In this document: one piece after another, positions 48,286-56,844 of the stretch
How positions within the stretch are numbered: position 1 is the first letter of the stretch
How the letters are laid out: each line of letters opens with the position of its first letter
Source: Streptococcus timonensis
GTDB taxonomy: Bacteria; Bacillota; Bacilli; Lactobacillales; Streptococcaceae
NCBI RefSeq assembly: GCF_900095845.1
Contig: NZ_FMIX01000004.1
Span: 937,501-1,001,500 of the forward strand
DNA length: 64,000 nucleotides
Direction: 5' to 3'
The notes under the pieces: generated by a model
The model's database searches: none
What the model was told of the DNA's origin: nothing
The model's input: only the letters and a program-made list of their open reading frames with translations
Program-made: the position numbers and the translations under genes

Positions 48286-50832
48286 TTAAGCCTTGCCATA
48301 TTGTGCAACAACTGCTTCAACCGCTGCTTTTTCACGTTTAATCAATTCAACGCGCGCTGCGATATCCTTGATACCCATGCTGATATTACGGCTAAGAGCG
48401 AGGTCAGAAAGTTGTGGTTCAAAGAAGGCCTTATACTCTGCCAAACGTTGTTCTGTTTTAAAGATATGTGATGGGAAGATGACAAAGCTGTCAAAGCTCA
48501 TATCTCCACCAAGGGCTGCCTTGATCCAATCCCAGTTTTCACGAGCCCAAACCCAAACAGTTTCTTGGGTAGCTTGGTGTCCAAGGAATTGGAGGTACCA
48601 TGCTGAAAGGTCTTGTGGTTTCACGACAAATTTGTCCTTCCAAGTTGCAAGAAGAGTTTGGATGTTTTCTGCATCTGTACTGTATGCAAGCGCAGCTGCT
48701 AATTGACGTTTGAAAACTGCATCTGTTGCATGAGTGTATAGGTCTAGGTAAGTTGCCACCAAGTCCTTAGTCTCGTGATGTTTGATCTCATTGATAAGGA
48801 CTTGAGAACGAATGGCTGCTGGAAGTCCTGCAAGTTTTTCTTTATGGCCTGCAAAGATTTGACTTGCTACCTGACTAGCTTCTTCATCATTTGAACGAAT
48901 CATCATAGAAATGGTCAATTGACGAACCAACTCATCCTCATCTGATTCTCCGTTTTTCGCTTCAAAGCCAAGTCGCTCATAATTGTGACGGGCCGATTTA
49001 GCAACCAGAGTGTTAAAGGCTTTCTCGGCTTCTGTTCCTTCATCGATAAAGCGCTCAAGGGCAGAAACAACTTGAGAAACTGCAGCAACAACCAGGTAAG
49101 ACTCTTCCTTGGCAAGTTTATCAAGCACTGGCAACAAGTCTGCATATGATACATGTCCTGCTTCAGCAAGCAAACGACGTTCTTGGACGATTTGAAGCTT
49201 ACTTGTGTTATCAAGTTCAACTAATTCTGAAAGGATAGCATCCAGTAATTCACCTTGATAGTCAGTAATGTAGTGGGCAGTATTTTCAGTGTTGAGACGA
49301 AGGGCTGTCTTGTTTTCAGCAAGAAAAGCTGCATAACCTGGAATTTCGATGCTTTCAGTTTCAAGTGTATCTGGCAAACCTTTCCAGTTACTGTTAAGGG
49401 GTACTACCCAAAGACGGTTCTTGTCTTCGTGTTCACCGATGAAGAATTGTTTTTGTGAGATCTTCAAAACATCATTTTCAACTGTAGCAGTCAAAACTGG
49501 ATAACCAGGTTGCTCCAACCAAGAATCCATAAAGGCTGCTACATCACGGCCTGATGCTTGACCAAGGGCATTCCAAAGGTCACGACCAATAGTGTTTCCG
49601 TATTGGTGTTTTTCAAAGTAAGCGTGCAAACCTTTAGCAAAATCTTCATCTCCTAACCAACGACGAAGCATGTGCATTAGACGGCTTCCTTTGGCATAGA
49701 CGATAGCTCCGTCAAATAGAGTGTTGATTTCATCTGGGTGTTTGACTTCAACGTGAACAGACTGAACACCATCTGTCGCATCACGTTTTAAAGCAGATGG
49801 AACGCCACCAGTTTGGAAGTCTTCAAAGATATTCCAGCTTGGCTCGATGGCATCCACACAGACATATTCCATCATATTAGCGAAGCTTTCGTTGAGCCAG
49901 AGGTCATCCCACCACTTCATAGTCACAAGGTTACCGAACCATTGGTGGGCAAGCTCATGGGCAATGACAAGAGCAACTTGTTGACGGCTGGCAAAGGTAG
50001 AGTTATCATCCACAACCAAGTAAACTTCACGGTAAGTCACAAGACCCCAGTTTTCCATAGCACCTGCAGAGAAGTCAGGAAGGGCGATATGAAGAGATTG
50101 AGGAATTGGGTACTTAACTCCGTAGTATTCTTCGTAAAATTCGATAGAACGAACAGCGATGTCTAGTGAAAACTCAAGGTTCGAAAGTGGATGTGCCTTG
50201 GTTGAGTATACACCAACGAGAGTACCGTTTTTAGTTGTAGCAGTAATTCCTTGCAAATCACCAGCAACGAAAGCTAGCAAGTATGAAGACATACGAGGTG
50301 TTGTCTCAAACTTCCAGATACCCGTCTCCTTGCGGTTTTCAACATCAATCTCTGGCATGTTTGACAGGGCAATCTCGCCTTCTGCTTGGTCAAAGCGAAG
50401 TGCTAGATCAAAGGTTGCTTTAGCTTCTGGCTCGTCCACACATGGGAAGGCTTCGCGAGCAAAGTGGCTCTCAAACTGAGTAGACAAAACTTCCTTCTTA
50501 ACTCCATCAACTGTGTAGTATGATGGATAGATTCCTGTCATGTTGTCTGTGATTTTACCTGAAAAAGCGATGATCAATTCAACTGAACCTGCTTCTGTAA
50601 GTTCGATATGAAGAGCTTCGTTTTCGTTATCAACTGTATATGGACGAGCTTGTCCTGCTACTTCAACTGAAGCAATTTCCAAGTCTTTTTGGTGGAGGGA
50701 AATACGGTCACTTTTAGCTTGACCAGTAATGGTTACTTTTCCTGAAAACGTCTTAGTCTCACGACTCAAGTCTAAAAACAAATCATAATGTTCAGGAACA
50801 AATGTTTCGATATAATGTTCTACTGCTTGCAT
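48286..50832 (-). CDS. pepN: Aminopeptidase N (lysyl aminopeptidase)
   Basis: 848-residue M1 zinc metallopeptidase that removes N-terminal residues, mainly Lys/Arg/Leu, from peptides in the cytosol. GAMEN (257-261) is the exopeptidase motif, HELAH (292-296) with Glu315 binds zinc. Two adjacent ATGs are present; the second (50832) has better spacing from AGGAG. The promoter is an extended -10, TGATAAAAT, at 50885-50893 on the minus strand. It ends at a terminator that doubles as ciaRH control DNA. Confidence 0.97.
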   Translation of the reverse strand: MQAVEHYIETFVPEHYDLFLDLSRETKTFSGKVTITGQAKSDRISLHQKDLEIASVEVAGQARPYTVDNENEALHIELTEAGSVELIIAFSGKITDNMTGIYPSYYTVDGVKKEVLSTQFESHFAREAFPCVDEPEAKATFDLALRFDQAEGEIALSNMPEIDVENRKETGIWKFETTPRMSSYLLAFVAGDLQGITATTKNGTLVGVYSTKAHPLSNLEFSLDIAVRSIEFYEEYYGVKYPIPQSLHIALPDFSAGAMENWGLVTYREVYLVVDDNSTFASRQQVALVIAHELAHQWFGNLVTMKWWDDLWLNESFANMMEYVCVDAIEPSWNIFEDFQTGGVPSALKRDATDGVQSVHVEVKHPDEINTLFDGAIVYAKGSRLMHMLRRWLGDEDFAKGLHAYFEKHQYGNTIGRDLWNALGQASGRDVAAFMDSWLEQPGYPVLTATVENDVLKISQKQFFIGEHEDKNRLWVVPLNSNWKGLPDTLETESIEIPGYAAFLAENKTALRLNTENTAHYITDYQGELLDAILSELVELDNTSKLQIVQERRLLAEAGHVSYADLLPVLDKLAKEESYLVVAAVSQVVSALERFIDEGTEAEKAFNTLVAKSARHNYERLGFEAKNGESDEDELVRQLTISMMIRSNDEEASQVASQIFAGHKEKLAGLPAAIRSQVLINEIKHHETKDLVATYLDLYTHATDAVFKRQLAAALAYSTDAENIQTLLATWKDKFVVKPQDLSAWYLQFLGHQATQETVWVWARENWDWIKAALGGDMSFDSFVIFPSHIFKTEQRLAEYKAFFEPQLSDLALSRNISMGIKDIAARVELIKREKAAVEAVVAQYGKA

Positions 50833-50906
50833 CATTTTCTCCTATTCTAAATTTCTGAGCAAACGCTCTAGTTCAAACATACCTATTTTATCATATTTTA
50901 AGTTAG

Positions 50907-50937
50907 AAAAAAGCTTTGGACAGTGATTTCCAAAACT
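50907..50937 (-). terminator. Terminator of the Nudix-barrel-ASCH unit
   Basis: AGCTTTGGA (50912-50920) pairs with TCCAAAACT (50929-50937) allowing a G-U pair and small bulge; six Ts follow on the minus strand, after the ASCH stop. Confidence 0.65.
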
Positions 50938-50954
50938 TTCTTCCTTATAGTAGT

Positions 50955-51395
50955 CTAGAGAGGATAAACCTTTCGAAATTCTTCTAAAACCACCTTGCTA
51001 TCAGGTGTAAAATCCAGACCTGCTTCCTCCAGCCACTCCGTGAAAAATTCCTCATGAACCTGACGCCAGTAGGCTAAGGATTTATCGCCTTCACCTTCCT
51101 TGTAGGCATGGTCGGCTGACACTTGATAGAAAGGCTGAACAGAAACCATTGTAATTTCGACAATACAGACAGCTTGATCTTGGCTGTCCAAAATGACATC
51201 GAAAGTCCCTTCTTGTGGAAGGGAGTCGTCCTCTACTGCGTAGAGGTCGTAAGCTGAGGCTGTTGCTGTTTTTTCGCCTCTTAGAACCAAGTCAGCCAAG
51301 AGATCTGCCTCAACTCCAAAAGCCCAGGCGTCTATTTCATCTCCAATCAAGGGGTTGATTTGCTTGTAGGCATTCCACATTTCTTGCGGTGTCAT
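50955..51395 (-). CDS. ASCH domain protein
   Basis: 146 residues. RGEKTATASAYDLY followed by the VILDSQDQAVCIVEIT strand pattern and a late YWRQVHEEFF match the ASCH fold (related to PUA), thought to bind RNA or modified nucleotides; relatives hydrolyse N4-acetylcytidine. It overlaps the barrel gene by four bases and has AAAGGAG. Last gene of a three-gene unit that begins with a Nudix hydrolase. Confidence 0.85.
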   Translation of the reverse strand: MTPQEMWNAYKQINPLIGDEIDAWAFGVEADLLADLVLRGEKTATASAYDLYAVEDDSLPQEGTFDVILDSQDQAVCIVEITMVSVQPFYQVSADHAYKEGEGDKSLAYWRQVHEEFFTEWLEEAGLDFTPDSKVVLEEFRKVYPL

Positions 51396-52240
51396 GGGTT
51401 GCTCCTTTGTATTTTTTTACTTTCTTCTTTTACACATTTGAGATGATCTGGATGGTCAATCTCTAAATTAAAAATCTCCGGAATAGAACTGTAGTGGATA
51501 ATGCACTCAATCCCCATCTGATTCATTTTTTGTATGAAAGAAGTATTCAGATAGCCTGCTACAGCAAAATCAATCTTTTTCATCCTTGCTTTATCCTGCA
51601 TCTGTCTCAGCATTTCTAATATAATGGGACTTTCCATTTCATGCCATTGACTGTTTCTTACAGTCGCAAAAATAAATGAAGTCAAATCATTCATTCCAAC
51701 TATAATCTTTGAAATACCAGTTTCCAGTATCCTGTCCAAGTCAAAATAAGCTGACGGCAATTCAATCATTGTGCCGATTTTCCCAGTAAAACCATGCTGA
51801 CGCAGTATTGTAATAGCTTGCTTTAACTGCTCAGCATCATTGACAAAAGGAAAAATAACAGACAGATTGGGATTGGTATGATAAACTTCTGTAACGACAT
51901 GTGCCTCAGCCTGAAATTCATCTGGACATGCCAATAAACGCCTAGTCCCTCTATATCCAAATAATGGGTGGCGTTCGTCAAAATACTCTTTAGTACCGTC
52001 TAGACTATTTGCTTCTGCATTTGTTAACTCTGAAAAGCGATACCAGACTTCTTCATCTGAGTATAAACGGCAAATAGTGTCTAGATAATCTTTTACAAAT
52101 TGCTGACAACTTGGTAACAGGATGTTTTGATTGAGCTCCCTCAACAAGTATTCCCCACGAATCAAGTCGACGTGGTGCAATAAATGGGGATAAACTTTTT
52201 CAACAATTTTTTCGCCACTAAGAGCCAGTTGATTTTGCAT
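51392..52240 (-). CDS. Stand-alone PEP-utilizer-type TIM barrel protein
   Basis: 282 residues resembling only the C-terminal phosphoenolpyruvate-binding barrel of PEP synthase. It has HPLFGYRGTRR (91-101), MIELPSAYF (158-166) and IVGMNDLTSF (180-189), the PEP-synthase counterparts being PMLG(W/F)RG, CEIPSNA and IGSNDLTQ. The catalytic cysteine of PEP synthase (ICGQ) is replaced by Ala228 (VAGY), and the phosphohistidine and ATP-grasp domains are absent. It therefore cannot be a normal PEP synthase; a binding or lyase role is possible. It overlaps both neighbours. Confidence 0.75.
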   Translation of the reverse strand: MQNQLALSGEKIVEKVYPHLLHHVDLIRGEYLLRELNQNILLPSCQQFVKDYLDTICRLYSDEEVWYRFSELTNAEANSLDGTKEYFDERHPLFGYRGTRRLLACPDEFQAEAHVVTEVYHTNPNLSVIFPFVNDAEQLKQAITILRQHGFTGKIGTMIELPSAYFDLDRILETGISKIIVGMNDLTSFIFATVRNSQWHEMESPIILEMLRQMQDKARMKKIDFAVAGYLNTSFIQKMNQMGIECIIHYSSIPEIFNLEIDHPDHLKCVKEESKKIQRSNP

Positions 52241-52718
52241 GTTTCACCTTCCAATTTCTATAGCTTGTCCGTTCTAATTCAGGAAATCCTCGTAACTCAG
52301 CCTTCACTTTTAATACTAAAGGCGATGCATTTTCTTCGGTAATCTGCTCAAGAGGAAACCAAATTGCATTTGCTGAATCGTTACTTCCATCAAGAAGTTC
52401 ATGAGGAAGGGATTTTTGAGGGCGTTCTAAATCAAGTACGATATCATAAAATGCCATGATATGATGTACAGCGAAATCTTGCCCTTCTTCATGAACCAGC
52501 ACATCATAAATCCTAGGATTGCAATAACGGATAAGCGTATACCCCGTCTCTTCCAAAATTTCTCTCTTGAGGGTTTCAGTCAGTCCCTCACCAACTTCCT
52601 GACTACCACCCGGTAGGTCAAAACGATGCTGATAGGGGCCTCTTGTTTTTTCAATACAAAGCAATTTCCCATTCTCATAGCAAATGCCATAGACACCAAA
52701 GTGTTTTTTGATTTCCAT
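52218..52718 (-). CDS. Nudix hydrolase
   Basis: 166 residues with a complete Nudix box, GGSQEVGEGL ... REILEETGY (GX5EX7REUXEEXGU), preceded by the usual strand LLCIEKTRGPYQHRFDLP. It hydrolyses a nucleoside diphosphate linked to some moiety; the substrate is unknown. First gene of the Nudix-barrel-ASCH unit, overlapping the barrel gene by 23 bases. Its ribosome-binding site is weak. Confidence 0.9.
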   Translation of the reverse strand: MEIKKHFGVYGICYENGKLLCIEKTRGPYQHRFDLPGGSQEVGEGLTETLKREILEETGYTLIRYCNPRIYDVLVHEEGQDFAVHHIMAFYDIVLDLERPQKSLPHELLDGSNDSANAIWFPLEQITEENASPLVLKVKAELRGFPELERTSYRNWKVKHAKSTGS

Positions 52719-52788
52719 ATTCTATTCTTTCTTAATCTCCAAGATTGTTAGCTCACCTTATCCCTTAAAAGGAAAGAGGTTATAGATT

Positions 52789-52974
52789 TCATGCTCCTTG
52801 ATATACTTCTTTAGCCATTTCCTCTTGACCATCCAGATAAAGTAAATAGGCCAGACGATTCAGTGATTCGAGATAGCTAGCTTGGGTCTTCTTATTCTTT
52901 TTAGGGAATCGGTTTAAATACGAGACTAACTCGACATCATTTTCAACCTCTTCGATGAGTCCTTTCACATTCAT
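52789..52974 (-). pseudogene. Short hypothetical protein, probably truncated (DUF6707-like)
   Basis: 61 codons from the ATG at 52974 (AGGAG upstream). The helical protein MNVKGLIEEVENDVELVSYL ... LNRLAYLLYLDGQEEMAKEVY looks like the first third of DUF6707-type proteins, but it stops after YQGA. Just beyond, another frame reads IYNLFPFKG before a stop, similar to how I recall the family continuing. I infer a frameshift and loss of the rest; an intact short protein cannot be excluded. Confidence 0.45.
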
Positions 52975-53033
52975 TTCTTTTCTCCTATCCAACTCACTTT
53001 TTGTTACTGAAAAAGGCTTTTCTCAGGTCAATC

Positions 53034-53585
53034 TTACCGAAGTAGATATTCTTTCGCTGTCACTTGGACGTCTGGGGAAAGGTAGCACTCTATCAAGTCA
53101 CCTGTCCCTACAATATATTCCTCCAGAGGGACATCTTCTCTTTGGTCCCAAAAATTTGAAAAAGCGAAATAGAACTCCAAAAACTCCGTCAAACTTTCGC
53201 TGAGTTTGTAGAAATTAGGATCTCCAGGACTGCCTGCGTAAACTGGAGAACTGTCATCTTTCATATCACAGAAAAGAATATCATCTGTATCTGTAGTAGC
53301 GAATATCTGGTATTGCCCTTCACTAAACTGAAGAATATCTTGTAAGGCCCAACATTCGACTGTCCTTGCAGGAGAATGTAATGCCAACAAAATGATATTA
53401 AAATTTCGATTAGCAAAAAATAAATCCTCAGTGAACACTATATGCTGATAATAATCAAGTAATTCTCCTGTCAAATCTGAGGACTGGATCCTTAATTTTT
53501 CGTTTGAAAAACTCACTGGTTGGGGAATAAACGTTGTTTCCTCATAGAGTTTAATGATCTTTTTTAATACAGTCACTACTGCCAT
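53034..53585 (-). CDS. SUKH-like immunity protein candidate
   Basis: 183 residues from the ATG at 53585, chosen because AAGGAG precedes it by six bases; an ATG six codons earlier overlaps the previous gene. Soluble, acidic. Landmarks DLTGELLDYYQHIVF, CDMKDDSSPVYAGSPGD and LSESLTEFLEFYFAF. It is clearly paralogous to the gene at 59971. The pattern resembles SMI1/KNR4 (SUKH) proteins, which act as immunity proteins against secreted toxins. It is coupled to the SUKH gene upstream. Confidence 0.65.
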   Translation of the reverse strand: MAVVTVLKKIIKLYEETTFIPQPVSFSNEKLRIQSSDLTGELLDYYQHIVFTEDLFFANRNFNIILLALHSPARTVECWALQDILQFSEGQYQIFATTDTDDILFCDMKDDSSPVYAGSPGDPNFYKLSESLTEFLEFYFAFSNFWDQREDVPLEEYIVGTGDLIECYLSPDVQVTAKEYLLR

Positions 53586-53599
53586 TTTTCTCTCCTTGG

Positions 53600-54196
53600 T
53601 CATTCCTCTTCCGTCTCCTTTAAGAATTCAAGCCATATCTTCACCTCTGGATTTATGTCATGCGCTATCTCAGCATGCTTCCTATAATCCATATCCAAGT
53701 AGCCTTGTTCATTCCGGAAAATAATGCCTTGTTCATAACAGTTTTTAAGAGCTGTGAGCATAGATTCTAATGACCGGTATTCGACCTGGGCCTCTTCTTC
53801 AAATACATAAAAACCAAGGATTTGCCCCTGACCTTCTGAAGCTAGGTTCATGGTATAAAAATCTCCCCCTCCGCTGGCAAAAATTGGGAACCAAAATTTG
53901 TCCCAACCATTCCTTTCTCTTAGTTCCAAGTAGGTCTGGATACTCTCTTCCAGAGACATCAAATAGAAACCAGGAAAAAATGCCAGCTCACCGAGTGTGA
54001 TTCCCTCACAATCTTTTGATCCGTTTCTCCAAGTAAAAAGGGCACGCAAGTCCTGAGTTGGCTGCAATGGGATTTCCTCAAACAATTCTTGAATTTTTTG
54101 AGAAGATATTCCCGGATTTAGATGGTCTACACAAGGGTGATCTAGTTGTTGGAGACTTTTTTCGACCTCATTTAATAATTGGCTGATCATTTCCAT
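53600..54196 (-). CDS. SMI1/KNR4 (SUKH-1) family protein
   Basis: 198 residues. FEEIPLQPTQDLRALFTWRNG, ELAFFPGFYLMSLEES, WFPIFASGGGDFYTMN and the final SFEAF-like strand (RSLESML) give the SUKH order: approach helix, W-x-NG, FPGF, and D-x-(Y/F) after the glycine run. SUKH proteins neutralise a wide range of nuclease toxins. GGAG lies five bases before the ATG, and the next gene starts right after it. Confidence 0.82.
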   Translation of the reverse strand: MEMISQLLNEVEKSLQQLDHPCVDHLNPGISSQKIQELFEEIPLQPTQDLRALFTWRNGSKDCEGITLGELAFFPGFYLMSLEESIQTYLELRERNGWDKFWFPIFASGGGDFYTMNLASEGQGQILGFYVFEEEAQVEYRSLESMLTALKNCYEQGIIFRNEQGYLDMDYRKHAEIAHDINPEVKIWLEFLKETEEE

Positions 54197-54260
54197 TTGT
54201 TCTCCTTACCTTGTAAATCAATAGAGACGAGTTCCTTCGTCCCTAGAAAAGAGCTTACGA

Positions 54261-54620
54261 TTATTCAATCCCATCCTCTTTGTTATACTCTATCATGCAT
54301 TTGACAGCATATTCTACCCATTCCCAAAAATCGTTAAACTCTTTTCGTTGCTCCCAGCCTTCGGTAGCAAAGTCATGAATGAGTTGGACCTTATTGCCCT
54401 TTCCTATTTCAAAACAAGCTGTATCATCACAATCTCCTCTTTTAGCAAATGGAATCAACTTTCGGGTTGGGTATCTTTCCTGCAATCCCTCATACAAAGA
54501 CAGGGCCCATTCTGAATCCAACAGATACCAACAATCAAAATCAACTAAATTAAGTTCGATCAATTTTTTAAACGATTCAGGATACTGAAATAGCCTTTCA
54601 TCCAGTAAATAGTTTTTCAT
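54261..54620 (-). CDS. SUKH-related small immunity protein candidate
   Basis: 119 residues: MKNYLLDERLFQYPESFKK, then LIPFAKRGDCDDTACFEIGKGNKV, IHDFATEGWEQRKEFNDFWEWV. The D-D-x-A-C-F strand followed by the W-E-x-R-x-x-F-x-x-F-x-x-W helix is the pattern of small SMI1/KNR4-like proteins in Firmicutes. AAAGGAG lies about nine bases before the ATG. Probably a single-domain immunity protein for an unknown toxin. Confidence 0.65.
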   Translation of the reverse strand: MKNYLLDERLFQYPESFKKLIELNLVDFDCWYLLDSEWALSLYEGLQERYPTRKLIPFAKRGDCDDTACFEIGKGNKVQLIHDFATEGWEQRKEFNDFWEWVEYAVKCMIEYNKEDGIE

Positions 54621-54677
54621 TTCTTATTTCTCCTTTTAGAAGCATTTTCTAATGATCTATATAGATTTATAATCGCA

Positions 54678-54734
54678 TTACAAAGGCAAGTTTAACCATT
54701 TAGAATCATCAAACCATTCTTTCTTATCTATCCG
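54678..54734 (-). pseudogene. 3' remnant of an NTF2-like immunity gene
   Basis: On the minus strand a stop-free tail reads RIDKKEWFDDSKWLNLPL before TAA. It closely matches the C-terminus of the gene at 57863 (WINKKEWFDDGKWINSSL). An in-frame TAG lies immediately upstream and nothing else of the gene is left. Confidence 0.7.
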
Positions 54735-54760
54735 CTATTCTGCGTAAGTACTCTTCCCAG

Positions 54761-54795
54761 GTGAGGATTATAAATCTTAAATAGATAATCCTCAC
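54761..54795. repeat. Inverted repeat in an immunity-array gap
   Basis: Perfect 10-base arms, GTGAGGATTA (54761-54770) and TAATCCTCAC (54786-54795), with a 15-base loop. There is no T-run. It lies in the 271-base gap at 54621-54891, whose only other content is the NTF2-like remnant. Confidence 0.45.
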
Positions 54796-54891
54796 TCAGC
54801 TAAGTCTTGAGTTTAGTCTGTCAACTACTCTTAAAATACGCGACCTCGAAGTCCATAAATTTCATTCTTAAATTCAAAGGAAAATAGATGA

Positions 54892-55278
54892 CTAGTCTAA
54901 GATGGACAAATAAGAGACTAAAATATCCTTTACCAATTCTAGAAAGGCAACTTTATTTCTTGGCTCTTTTGAAGCCAAGCCAAATTCATATTCAAAAAAA
55001 TGCTCAACCACTTCATCTCCAGCCTGTATAACATCCTCAATGGTCTCAAGCACTTGCTTCTGCTTCTCTTCTTCTAGGCTCAAGAAATCCTCTTTCACAA
55101 ATGCATCAAATACTGTAAGGACATCTTCCTTTTTACTCATATCAAAAGGATATAGAAACTCTGCCTCTTCACTTGTAACAACATTACTTTCTATGGACAT
55201 CATTAGATTCCATAATACTAAATAGTGCTTATGAAAATTATCTCTACTTTTCAACTTTTCCCCCAATTTTTGCGACAT
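54892..55278 (-). CDS. Hypothetical helical protein (immunity candidate)
   Basis: 128 residues, acidic and apparently all helical (LEEEKQKQVLETIEDVIQAGDEVVEHFFEYEFG). I do not recognise a family. The start MSQKLGEK has a poorly spaced AAAGGA, so a start farther in (MMSIESN) is also possible. It stands in a run of unrelated small minus-strand genes, which suggests an immunity role; there is no direct evidence. Confidence 0.5.
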   Translation of the reverse strand: MSQKLGEKLKSRDNFHKHYLVLWNLMMSIESNVVTSEEAEFLYPFDMSKKEDVLTVFDAFVKEDFLSLEEEKQKQVLETIEDVIQAGDEVVEHFFEYEFGLASKEPRNKVAFLELVKDILVSYLSILD

Positions 55279-55386
55279 ATCCTTTACTGAACAGGTTTAG
55301 ACTAGCATTCTTGGCTATTTCCTACTTTATTGAGAAATCCTCCCCTTTGACCATCATCCCTTCCTAATCTCAACTAACTAGTAGTA

Positions 55387-55931
55387 TTATTTTAAAACTT
55401 CTCCCGAACGAATATAGGTTTTAAAGAAGTTTTTAGGAACAGAGGCAATCTTAGGTGTAATGGCTAATCCATAATTGGCAAAATCCAAAGCCAACTTTTT
55501 AGAGTTAATTGCATCATAATACTCAACATACAATCTGCATAAGTTCACTTTGGTAATAGAGAATTGTTTTAGCAACCAATCCTTCTCAAGATCCTTCTCG
55601 GGATTTAAGCTCGAAAATACGGTAGGATAGGATGAATACTGAGCAGTAAAATCGATGGCCTCTTGGACAGCCTTTTCCAATTCAGCTTGATCCATACCAT
55701 TTTTATGATCGATAGAACCTAATCGCGTCCTTAAAGCACAATCCACTTCTTGTAACAGTCCCGATTCCAGAAAGAGGGGATGAATGCCAATATTCACGAA
55801 ATAGGCACTCCCATCTGATTTTCGTTGAAAATAGATCACCGTGTAAAAATCATGATTGATTTTATAATAGTTATGGGTTCGCCTTAGTCGCGAAAAGCCA
55901 ATTTTTCGAAGAGTTCTTTGGTCTCTTTCAT
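55387..55931 (-). pseudogene. DUF4304-like protein, frameshifted
   Basis: The open frame 55387-55839 (150 codons from MIYFQRKSDG) lacks an N-terminus. Upstream on the same strand an ATG at 55931 starts MKETKELFEKLAF and hits a stop, while the frame of the main part is open from 55890 (RLRRTHNYYKINHDFYTV). Adding one base in the T4 run at 55893-55896 (minus strand) joins them into a protein of about 181 residues with the DUF4304 order (NYYKIN, VIYFQRKSDGSAYFVNIGI). DUF4304 proteins are found among toxin immunity genes. Confidence 0.65.
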
Positions 55932-55981
55932 TTCATTACCTTCTCTTTCATAGGATGTTAAGAGTTGTTCGTTACAGTTTA

Positions 55982-56302
55982 CTAGGAATCTAAATGGATA
56001 TAGGTTATCCCTACAACTTTTCCATTCTCAATATTGTATTGTTTCACTGTATCTATGTAGCCAATCAATCCTTCATCACTAATCTCTTCTAGCGTTGCTG
56101 GCACTATATTGTCTTTTAGTTTAAAATCTCTAGCTTTATTCAAATCACCTACATCTTCAATAGATGTCCAAAAAAGCATATATTCATCGCAATAAAAATA
56201 GATCTGATCATCATAGAACTCCGGTATTTTACAGAACTCAGCTCCATCACTTTGCCTTTCCAAGGCTTCACTATCTCGATAAACAAAGTATGTTTTTTTC
56301 AT
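55982..56302 (-). CDS. Hypothetical protein (immunity candidate)
   Basis: 106 residues from the second ATG (56302), which is seven bases from GGAG; the first ATG at 56308 is too close. Acidic, with strands FYDDQIYFYCDEYMLFW and VVGITYIHLDS. I do not recognise the family. The spacing and orientation match the neighbouring immunity-type genes. Confidence 0.5.
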   Translation of the reverse strand: MKKTYFVYRDSEALERQSDGAEFCKIPEFYDDQIYFYCDEYMLFWTSIEDVGDLNKARDFKLKDNIVPATLEEISDEGLIGYIDTVKQYNIENGKVVGITYIHLDS

Positions 56303-56374
56303 CTTCATTCTCCTTTGATATTAATGGGGGAGATTATTCGCAGTTCGTTAAACTTACTGATATGCATTTCTAAT

Positions 56375-56761
56375 CTAACAAAATGCTCTATCAGCGTCTC
56401 CATAGTCAATGATAGTCATCTCTTCAAGTGAAATCTTCATTCCTCTTCCATGCTCTACTTCAGCGTCCACTCTAAATAATAAGCCAAAAATACAATCGGA
56501 TGACGTCTGTTCGGAGAGCAGATAGATCGCCATTAACTGCCCCATCATGGATAGTTCCGAAAAGATTCGTTTTTCAGCTAACTCATACCAATAAGCAGAT
56601 GACCCAAGCATATGAACGATTTTTTCTTTGTAGTCATTGGCCATTACTTCATCTGCTAAAGCAAGCCCATCCGACAAAACCAGGCGAATAGAATCGTGTT
56701 GCTCTGGTATAAAAACGCTCATTTCAAGATCATCATCAAATTTTATAGCTTCTAGATTCAC
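56375..56761 (-). CDS. Hypothetical protein (immunity candidate)
   Basis: 128 residues from GTG at 56761 (GAGAGGG upstream); in-frame codons farther upstream lack a start signal. It opens with a strand pair (NLEAIKFDDDLEMSVFIPEQHD), then a helical middle with HMLGSSAYWYELAEKRIF, then strands with HGRGMKISLEEMTIIDYGDADRAF. The ending I-x-x-Y-G-D-A-D-x-A-F resembles DUF2004/DUF6985-like immunity proteins, but this is a weak call. Confidence 0.5.
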   Translation of the reverse strand: MNLEAIKFDDDLEMSVFIPEQHDSIRLVLSDGLALADEVMANDYKEKIVHMLGSSAYWYELAEKRIFSELSMMGQLMAIYLLSEQTSSDCIFGLLFRVDAEVEHGRGMKISLEEMTIIDYGDADRAFC

Positions 56762-56844
56762 GTGTTTCCCTCTCTTTTCAGTCTTTTCCTCACAATTAGC
56801 TTCGATTCCACGGGATATTGACAATTTCCATCCATTCTACCCAA

